From Ruminococcus sp. (GTDB lineage Bacteria; Bacillota; Clostridia; Oscillospirales; Ruminococcaceae): a stretch of DNA of 5,401 nt. Positions 1-5,401 of the stretch are shown here, in pieces. The DNA lies in NCBI GenBank assembly GCA_023667165.1, contig JAMPAO010000099.1, forward strand, positions 1-5,401. The letters are read 5' to 3'. The position numbers and the translations under genes are program-made. Position 1 is the first letter of the stretch; every line of letters begins with the position of its first letter. The notes beneath the pieces are model-generated. The model was given only the letters and a program-made list of their open reading frames with translations, did no database searches and was not told the DNA's origin.

Positions 1-2459
1 TCGCATTTGCCGCTGTCAAATCCGTTTTCCTCCGCTTCCGTAAGCTCGGAAATTTTTTCAAGCAGCTCGTCTTTTCCGATACACGGTTCAATGCTTCCGT
101 TCAAATTATCGTGATCCGCAAGGCAGTAATATTCCCAAGAATAACCGCTTTCAAAATTCCCGACAAGCTGACGGCGGCAATTTTGCCCCGCACAGAAATT
201 ATTGTGAGTAATTTCCGCAGTGATTTGAATATATTCCGTTTCCTTGAAAAGCTCCATAATGTCATTTTCAGTGATATTATACGTATAATTGCCGTCCTCG
301 CTTTCTCCGCCGCTTTGAAGCAGTTTCAGCGACTTGTACAATGCGGTCATTGCCAAAAGTTCTTCTGCGGATAATTCGCTTTGAATTTCGGAATTTCCGA
401 AAAAATTCGTACCCTCAATAGGCTTTCCGTTAAATTCATCGCTGTCGGCAATTCCGTTTGCGCCGCCGATATTTACAACTTCAAAATGCTGACGTTTTTC
501 TTCGGCGGTCATGCTGTCGTCCAAACTGTCAATTAAAGCCTGATATTCCTCCGCCGCACCATCCTGAGCCTGCATAAGAGCGTCGTTTATCGCCCGTTCC
601 ATCGCCTGTGCAATTGCCGCAGCCGCCTGTTCGTTTGGCGCATTTGCGATAGCATTTGCAAACTGCTCACGGATAGAATTTATAATATTTTCAAATTTCT
701 CGGATAAATAATCGGCAAAAGTCAGACATTCTCCTGCACTCGGATAATCGTAAACGCCGCCGTACCAATCGCCGTATTCAAGATAATATTCCGCCTGCGC
801 AACATCAAAATAGTTTTGGATCATTAAAGTGTAGCCGTCCAGAATCTCATCCGCGGTTTCTGCGGAAATTTCCTCGTCGCTGCCCGCAAGGGTAAAGTCA
901 AAGGGCATTACCCAAGAGAAAAATGACGATATGAGCATAACGGCAATAATTACAATGAAAAAGGGAATTATCGCCGCTGCCGCAACAGAGAGCAATTTCG
1001 ATACAAGTTTTTTCCCGACAATTTTTACGGCTTCGGTTTTAGGCGTGTATGTCAGAATTTCCCTGTTATGTCCAATGTAAAATTCACGCTGTAAATTTTT
1101 CTTTGCGGCTGAATTTTTCTTGACAGTTTTTATTTTGAACCGCTGTTTTTCGGCGTTTTTTTTCTTATTATCGGCACTTATTTTATCAGCCTTTTTTAAG
1201 TGAATGTACCGCTTAACATTCCTCTCGGCTTTATCCGAACGACCGAAAATTCCTCCGTTTACGTACCGCCTTATTTTATCCGCCGCAATCGCCGTACCCA
1301 CCGCCGCCGCTGCGCTTCCCACATTATCGGAATTTTTCACCGCAGCGGAAACAGCCTCGGCAGTCTGCAATGCGGCGTTTTCTTTCAAGCCGTTTTCAAT
1401 GACCTTTTTTATCGGAAAAGCCGCCGCCTTTGCAGCGTTTCCGCTTTTAACAGCCGATACAAATTCAGCAGTGTATTCTGCGGCTTCAAGGACGGAAACT
1501 TCGGGGGATTTTTTCTTAATATTTTCCGTCTGTTCGGGTTCGATATTTGAATATTCATCGGTCGATAAAATTCTGTTTTCGTTTTTTTCGTCAAATTTAT
1601 CTTTAATGTACGCCGATTTTTTCAAATTATCTATTGCCTCAATGTGCGATACTGCGCTTTCGGACGGAGAAATATTTTCTATTGTTTCTTGTGCTTGTGA
1701 CGTATGTTCCGTAAATTCATTATCGGTCGGTGTGATAGTCTGTGCAGCCTTTAATTCATTCATCTGCCTGATATATGCCGCCTTTTTCAGCCGCCGAACC
1801 GTTTGAGGGTCTGCCGATTTGTCCTCGGAATGGGAAACATTTCCTGTATTTTCCCGATATCCCTCCGTGTAACTTTCGGATAATTTTTCGGTATTTTCCC
1901 GTACATCTGCCTGTTTTTCCTCCTGCAAATCATCAGCCGGAACAAACCGCTGTGCCGCTATTTTAGCCTCGTTCATATGTTTGATAAACACAGCTTTTTT
2001 CATTCGCTCTGCTGTTTTTGGGTCTGATATTTTGCTGTCGGAATTATCTTTGTCCTTTTCCGTTTCCTGCTTAGCTGATTTATCTTCTGCCGTGGAAATT
2101 TTCTCATCATCAATTGGAATTTCCTGTTCCGTTTCGGATAGATCGGTGATAACGGCATTTGGGGTGTTATCGGAATGGAATATTTCAGCGGCTTTATTTT
2201 CCTCTGCCCGAAAAGCAGCCGCCTTTTTCTGTAATTCTTTTCTGTCATTTAACTTGCCGCTTTCGGATTTATCCGTTAAAACATCAAGCTCGAAATTATC
2301 CGCAAATTCCCCATTTTCGGAAGTCCCCATTGGAAACCTTTCCTCATTACGGACATTGAGTGTTTTCTCGGCATACCGGGCGGCTTTTTGTTTCCTTGCC
2401 GCCCCGTTTTCCGAGGAAAGGGAATTATCTCCCTTTCCTCTTTTTCTTTTTTTGGACAT
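1..2459 (-). CDS. CD1108-like conjugative-element membrane protein (C-terminus beyond left edge)
   Basis: The frame starts at the ATG at 2457-2459 and stays open for 819 codons to the left edge, so the C-terminus is missing. Residues 1-487 are hydrophilic, rich in Lys, Glu, Ala and Ser, and should be cytoplasmic. They carry a degenerate repeat (about residues 132-295) and an Ala-rich stretch near 365-395. One strong membrane helix spans about 489-518 and follows a Lys-rich segment, so the protein should be N-in, C-out. The exported part holds a Trp/Tyr/Gly-rich stretch (562-572), an Ala/Gln/Glu helix (600-640), a segment around LLAMTALYKSLKLL and YNITENDIMELF, then Cys 756, 761, 779, 793 and 819. 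The order of tail, single helix and ectodomain, the segment around 700-760, and the position just after VirB4 resemble CD1108-type proteins of Clostridial conjugative elements. Those commonly end in an NlpC/P60, CHAP or lysozyme-like wall hydrolase, which is not visible here. Family assignment is from memory of sequence patterns; hydrolase activity is inferred. Confidence 0.8.
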   Translation of the reverse strand, partial: MSKKRKRGKGDNSLSSENGAARKQKAARYAEKTLNVRNEERFPMGTSENGEFADNFELDVLTDKSESGKLNDRKELQKKAAAFRAEENKAAEIFHSDNTPNAVITDLSETEQEIPIDDEKISTAEDKSAKQETEKDKDNSDSKISDPKTAERMKKAVFIKHMNEAKIAAQRFVPADDLQEEKQADVRENTEKLSESYTEGYRENTGNVSHSEDKSADPQTVRRLKKAAYIRQMNELKAAQTITPTDNEFTEHTSQAQETIENISPSESAVSHIEAIDNLKKSAYIKDKFDEKNENRILSTDEYSNIEPEQTENIKKKSPEVSVLEAAEYTAEFVSAVKSGNAAKAAAFPIKKVIENGLKENAALQTAEAVSAAVKNSDNVGSAAAAVGTAIAADKIRRYVNGGIFGRSDKAERNVKRYIHLKKADKISADNKKKNAEKQRFKIKTVKKNSAAKKNLQREFYIGHNREILTYTPKTEAVKIVGKKLVSKLLSVAAAAIIPFFIVIIAVMLISSFFSWVMPFDFTLAGSDEEISAETADEILDGYTLMIQNYFDVAQAEYYLEYGDWYGGVYDYPSAGECLTFADYLSEKFENIINSIREQFANAIANAPNEQAAAAIAQAMERAINDALMQAQDGAAEEYQALIDSLDDSMTAEEKRQHFEVVNIGGANGIADSDEFNGKPIEGTNFFGNSEIQSELSAEELLAMTALYKSLKLLQSGGESEDGNYTYNITENDIMELFKETEYIQITAEITHNNFCAGQNCRRQLVGNFESGYSWEYYCLADHDNLNGSIEPCIGKDELLEKISELTEAEENGFDSGKC
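906..995 (-). other. Single transmembrane helix of the CD1108-like protein
   Basis: Residues 489-518 of the downstream protein are a continuous hydrophobic run (Leu, Val, Ala, Ile, Phe) including PFFIVIIAVMLISSFF. They are preceded by the Lys-rich IVGKKLVSK and followed by acidic sequence. This predicts a cytoplasmic N-terminal half and an exported C-terminal half. Confidence 0.85.
1575..2066 (-). repeat. Three degenerate protein repeats in the CD1108-like N-terminus
   Basis: Three related units lie at residues 132-177 (bases 1929-2066), 203-247 (1719-1853) and 258-295 (1575-1688). Each begins with Glu-(x)-Thr, has Ser eight residues later (Ser140, Ser211, Ser266), and exactly 13 residues after that the core M/L-K-K-A/S-A/V-Y/F-I-K/R. 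In the first two units the core is followed by MNE and K-x-A-A or KAA, and preceded by DPKT or DPQT. The third is the most diverged. Weaker related cores occur at KKAAAFR (78-84) and QKAARYAEK (24-32). Spacing between cores varies (76, 71 and 55 residues), so these are old, drifting duplications rather than a recent tandem array. Confidence 0.65.
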
Positions 2460-2468
2460 TTCCTATCG

Positions 2469-2475
2469 CTCCTTT
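2469..2475 (-). promoter_or_regulatory. Ribosome binding site for the CD1108-like gene
   Basis: On the minus strand AAAGGAG lies 9 bases before the ATG at 2457-2459. It sits inside the 22-bp gap after the VirB4 stop codon (2482-2484), with no room for a separate promoter or terminator. This fixes the start of the downstream gene and supports co-transcription with VirB4. Confidence 0.85.
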
Positions 2476-2481
2476 CCGCTT

Positions 2482-5401
2482 CTACTCGCTTTCCGCAAGC
2501 ATTTTAGCAGTTTCGCTGAAATTGGTGGACATCATTCCGTAAAGCTCAGTGTCTTTCGGAAATTCGTCAAAGAAAGGTATTTTATCCCTGCCGCCCAGCA
2601 CTAAAATTCCATGTCCCGCAGGAGTATCTTTCACATACCGTATCTCGCTGTCGGTAAAATGCAGTATATCCTGAAGTTTTGCGGCGTCGGTGGAGTTTTG
2701 CTTCAAAAGCGCCAGAAATTCCGAGTTGGAAAGCATAGAACGGGATTTTTCGTCCTTCAGCAGATCCTCAACGTTCTGCGTAATTCCCGTCAGAACACCG
2801 CCGTATTTTCTCGCCCGCTTCCAAAGCATTTTAAGGTAGTCAAGACAGTATTCATCGGCGAAAAGCAAATGCGCTTCATCGAAATAAATGTAAGTTGCCC
2901 TGCCCAGATCTCTGTTCCTTGACAGTCTGTTCCAGATGTAATCGAGAATAAGGAGCATTGACTGCGTTTTCAGATTACCGTTAAGGTCACGTATGTCGTA
3001 GGAGATAAAGCGGTTTTCGGTATCAACGTTAGTTTGATTATCAAAGTATTTTGCAGAACCGTTTACGTACATATCAACCGTAACTATCAGCTTGTCCCGC
3101 ATTTCCTTGTTGATATTTTCGGTTTCCTCTTTCATACATTCAAGGAACGTTCCGAGAGTAGGCATATCCGCAGGATCAAGAGTTTCAAGGACTTTTGACT
3201 TGATATACGCTTTTCTTACGCACCTGTCAACAAAGGATTTTTCCTGCGCATTAAGAGGGTGCTTTGCGTCCATACAGGAGATAAAGGACGTGATAAGCTG
3301 GCACTTGTCGGCGATAATGTCAATTTCCTCATCGTCAAGCAGACGGAAGTCAAAGTCAAAGGGATTTATGTAATTCTTAGAACCGTTTGCAAATCTGACG
3401 ACCGTACCGTTAAATGCTTCCGCAAGTTTCCAGTATTCTCTTTCGGGGTCGATGATAATTATATCCGCATTTTTATTCCGCAGAAAAACGTCTATAAGCT
3501 CACGCTTAACAAAGAATGACTTTCCCGCACCGGGGCAAGCAAGAACAAATCCCGCAGGATTTACAAGTCCCGCCATTCGGTCAAAGGTTATGACATTGTG
3601 AGATAAAACATTAAGACCGTAATACACTGCGCCGGACATTTGAATTTCCTTAACGTTAAAGGGCATAAATATCGCAACCGCCTCTGAGGGCATTGTCCGC
3701 AGCCAGCCGAATTTACGCTGATAACCGCAGGGCAGGCAGTCGCACATTCCGTCCTCCTGTTCCCACGCCATCTCGCCTTTTACGCAGCCCGAACGCTTTA
3801 AGGTGCTTTCGATAATTTCTGCGTTGTTCATAAGCTCCTCGTATGACCTTGCCTTAATCAAAATCTGAATATTTGTAAGGAAAAGTTTCTGATCCTGCAT
3901 AGTTATCTTGTCGTAGACCTGCGTCATACTGTCACGCTGATTTTTGATACGCCGGGGCATTTGGGTTGAAAAATTACCGTGCTGCGCCGCCGCAACTTCA
4001 CGCTTAGCCATATCGGTGTCAATGGCTGTTATCTGCCTCTGTACCAGCTTTCTCGCCGCCGCACTGTCGTAGGTTTCAATGTTTGTGGTTATCATTATTT
4101 CGATCCCCGTTTTCAGCAGATCGGTAAAAATATCGCTTGTCGCCGTCGAGGGGTATTCTCTGATGTAGATCACTTTTGCGTATGTATCGTCAAACATAAA
4201 ATAGTCTTTTTTGAAATCAAAATAGTCGGGAGAACAGTAAAGCTTGTCCTCGCAGCGTTTGAAATTTTCCTCCGTAAGCTGCGGAACAGTCCGCTCATTT
4301 GCGCCGATGTAGAAATCTTTCAGCATTTCAACCCTCTCCTGCGAGGAAAGTACGCGAAGATCGGTATTGCCGATACGGTTAAAGGAATTTACGGCGGCAA
4401 TATCGAGAGATTTGAATTTTCTTTTTGCGGTTTCCTCGTCCGCCGCTTTTATCGTGAGGGTAATGTACATATGCTTCCGAACGGCGTTTTGCCCTTTCTT
4501 TATATTTTCCTCCAGCACACGGTTATTGTACTCGAAACGCAGATCGAAAAAATCGTCCGCTGTCTGCTTCATCAGAATACGGCGGCGGAATTCGTCAATG
4601 TTTACCGTACTGTTCCACAGACATATCTGACAGTCCACCGTATCATCGAGGATATTCATAAATTCGATGTACTTGTCAAGATACGCATACTGCTGCTCCT
4701 CATCGGCAAGGTTGAAGTTAATATCGTCAAAGGTGTATGCCTTTGAATACATCTTTTTACCCAGATACCATATGTTATCGGACAGTATCTGCCTGTATGG
4801 AACAGTGTCAAGGGTTTTCTTTGACAAATTCCGCTTTTCTTTTTCGGCGGGATCTTTACCGTCCTTTTTCCTTGATTTTTTAGCCTTGTTCATCTCGATA
4901 CGCTCTGCGTCCTTGTCCTTTGCGTATTTTCTTTCCTTTGATCTTCCGCCGTTTTTGCCGCCGAATTTTTTTACCGCAAATGCCGATAACGCAAGCAAAG
5001 CGATGACTGCAGGAAAGGTCAATTGTGAAAAATCAAAGGACGTTTCCGGTTCGGCGGCAGAGGCGGGTATTTCTAAAATTTCGCTTTCCGATACCGAAAT
5101 TATTTCCTCCGTTTCCGTGAAAACCGCCGTAGTTTCCGGAGGGAGAGATGATATTTCTTCCGCTTCCGTTTCGGTAACTTCCGGTATTTTTATAGCGGAA
5201 ATTTCCGTGACCGCAGTTGTGAAATTTACATTTTCCGTTTCCGTAAATGTAATTTCGGGAATATCCGTTACTGTAAAATTATCCTCGGAAACATCGCTTT
5301 CAGTGTTTCCTCTCCCGCTTTCCAATGCCGCAGATACCTCTTTTGCGGCTATCTCGGAAACAGCCGCTTCAAAATCTGTTCCCGCTGTGATTTTGTTTTC
5401 T
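2482..5401 (-). CDS. VirB4-family conjugative transfer ATPase with an N-terminal membrane-anchored extension (N-terminus beyond right edge)
   Basis: This is the cytoplasmic ATPase that powers assembly and transport by a conjugative T4SS. Residues are numbered from the TTG at 5323-5325, but the frame is open a further 25 codons to the edge, so the true start is probably outside. Residues 1-101 are acidic and rich in Thr, Glu, Ser and Val; 102-118 (LTFPAVIALLALSAFAV) form one membrane helix; 119-171 are strongly basic. A typical VirB4 N-terminal domain begins near TVPYRQIL (174) and the ATPase core follows: Walker A ACPGAGKS (596-603), IIDPEREY (624-631), Walker B YIYFDEAHLL (Asp816, Glu817), TGITQNVEDLL (846-856), and a normal end at 947. 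From residue 170 on, about 775 residues match the usual size of Gram-positive VirB4 proteins. Lys/Arg after the helix place the ATPase in the cytoplasm and the acidic part outside. Oddities are Ala at the first Gly of Walker A and a CDCLPC cluster at 528-533. The VirB4 call is secure; the role of the extension is unknown. Confidence 0.95.
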   Translation of the reverse strand, partial: ENKITAGTDFEAAVSEIAAKEVSAALESGRGNTESDVSEDNFTVTDIPEITFTETENVNFTTAVTEISAIKIPEVTETEAEEISSLPPETTAVFTETEEIISVSESEILEIPASAAEPETSFDFSQLTFPAVIALLALSAFAVKKFGGKNGGRSKERKYAKDKDAERIEMNKAKKSRKKDGKDPAEKEKRNLSKKTLDTVPYRQILSDNIWYLGKKMYSKAYTFDDINFNLADEEQQYAYLDKYIEFMNILDDTVDCQICLWNSTVNIDEFRRRILMKQTADDFFDLRFEYNNRVLEENIKKGQNAVRKHMYITLTIKAADEETAKRKFKSLDIAAVNSFNRIGNTDLRVLSSQERVEMLKDFYIGANERTVPQLTEENFKRCEDKLYCSPDYFDFKKDYFMFDDTYAKVIYIREYPSTATSDIFTDLLKTGIEIMITTNIETYDSAAARKLVQRQITAIDTDMAKREVAAAQHGNFSTQMPRRIKNQRDSMTQVYDKITMQDQKLFLTNIQILIKARSYEELMNNAEIIESTLKRSGCVKGEMAWEQEDGMCDCLPCGYQRKFGWLRTMPSEAVAIFMPFNVKEIQMSGAVYYGLNVLSHNVITFDRMAGLVNPAGFVLACPGAGKSFFVKRELIDVFLRNKNADIIIIDPEREYWKLAEAFNGTVVRFANGSKNYINPFDFDFRLLDDEEIDIIADKCQLITSFISCMDAKHPLNAQEKSFVDRCVRKAYIKSKVLETLDPADMPTLGTFLECMKEETENINKEMRDKLIVTVDMYVNGSAKYFDNQTNVDTENRFISYDIRDLNGNLKTQSMLLILDYIWNRLSRNRDLGRATYIYFDEAHLLFADEYCLDYLKMLWKRARKYGGVLTGITQNVEDLLKDEKSRSMLSNSEFLALLKQNSTDAAKLQDILHFTDSEIRYVKDTPAGHGILVLGGRDKIPFFDEFPKDTELYGMMSTNFSETAKMLAESE
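4972..5022 (-). other. Single transmembrane helix in the VirB4 N-terminal extension
   Basis: Seventeen uncharged residues, LTFPAVIALLALSAFAV, are flanked by an acidic segment on the N-side and by KKFGGKNGGRSKERK on the C-side. The positive-inside rule predicts N-out, C-in, which correctly puts the ATPase in the cytoplasm. It is the only clear membrane helix in the visible part of the protein. Confidence 0.75.
5023..5400 (-). other. Acidic low-complexity extracytoplasmic segment of the VirB4 extension
   Basis: The 126 codons visible before the membrane helix are dominated by Glu, Thr, Ser, Val and Ile with very few basic residues. Imperfect units recur, such as IPEITFTETE, IPEVTETEAEE and AVFTETEEI. 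The composition looks like an unstructured stalk or linker rather than a folded domain. With the membrane helix that follows and the basic residues after it, the segment is predicted to lie outside the membrane. Export would need a signal peptide or another membrane helix further upstream, outside the window. It has no feature of PrgI, the small two-helix protein usually encoded just before VirB4. Confidence 0.6.

Noticed and set aside
1204..1806. Plus-strand open frame of 200 codons rich in Ala, Ser and Phe
   Set aside because: It mirrors the Lys/Glu/Ala-rich codons of the CD1108-like protein read antisense. No convincing ribosome binding site or recognisable domain was seen.
2460..2481. Possible terminator or promoter between the two genes
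   Set aside because: The gap is 22 bases, holds only the ribosome binding site, and shows no inverted repeat followed by a T-run.
1981..2604. Plus-strand open frame of 207 codons, hydrophobic and Ser/Phe-rich
   Set aside because: It runs antisense across the end of VirB4, the intergenic ribosome binding site and the start of the next gene. The apparent hydrophobicity comes from reading Glu/Lys codons backwards.
3979..4746. Plus-strand open frame of 255 codons opposite VirB4
   Set aside because: It lies wholly antisense to the conserved VirB4 N-terminal domain, and its product is a composition-driven mix of Cys, Arg, Phe and Val with no family resemblance.
4891..4893. In-frame ATG as the start of a conventional-length VirB4
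   Set aside because: It would give a normal-looking VirB4, but the nearest purine-rich AAGGA is about 16 bases upstream and the frame before it encodes a convincing membrane helix. I keep it only as a possible internal start.
5041..5300. Frequent short TTCCG/TTTCCG motifs on the plus strand, as a possible DNA uptake or protein-binding repeat
   Set aside because: They coincide with codons for Glu-Thr-Glu and Ser-Glu on the minus strand, have irregular spacing, and are explained by the protein's low complexity.

Overview
The window is fully accounted for by two large, same-strand (minus) genes of a conjugative type IV secretion (T4SS) operon of the kind carried by integrative and conjugative elements of anaerobic Firmicutes. 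Both genes run off the window. The best match I recognise is the Tn1549/CTn4-like family of Clostridia (gene order VirB4, then a CD1108-like membrane protein). A host among gut or rumen Clostridia, perhaps Ruminococcus-like, is an inference from family resemblance and moderate base composition; no taxonomic marker is present.

Layout, in the direction of transcription (right to left). From the right edge to 2482 lies a VirB4-family conjugation ATPase. Its catalytic part is complete: Walker A at 3517-3540, Walker B near 2875-2880, and a canonical C-terminus. Its frame continues upstream without a stop to base 5400. There it encodes an acidic Thr/Glu/Ser/Val-rich stretch, one transmembrane helix (4972-5022) and a basic linker, so the ATPase appears to be a membrane-anchored fusion. 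A 22-bp gap holds a good ribosome binding site (2469-2475). From 2459 to the left edge an 819-codon open frame with no stop encodes a second protein: a very long charged cytoplasmic N-terminus with degenerate internal repeats, one membrane helix (906-995), and an exported Cys-containing region. This looks like the CD1108 type, which usually ends in a peptidoglycan hydrolase domain; that end would lie beyond the left edge.

In the likely working model, VirB4 supplies ATP-driven energy on the inner face of the membrane, and the second protein spans the membrane and acts in or under the cell wall to open a path for the channel. The least ordinary points are the N-terminal extension of VirB4, the repeated Leu-Lys-Lys-Ala motif in the second protein, and a Cys-x-Cys-x-x-Cys cluster inside VirB4. 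I found no RNA genes, insertion sequences, CRISPR arrays, terminators or promoters, and no credible plus-strand gene.
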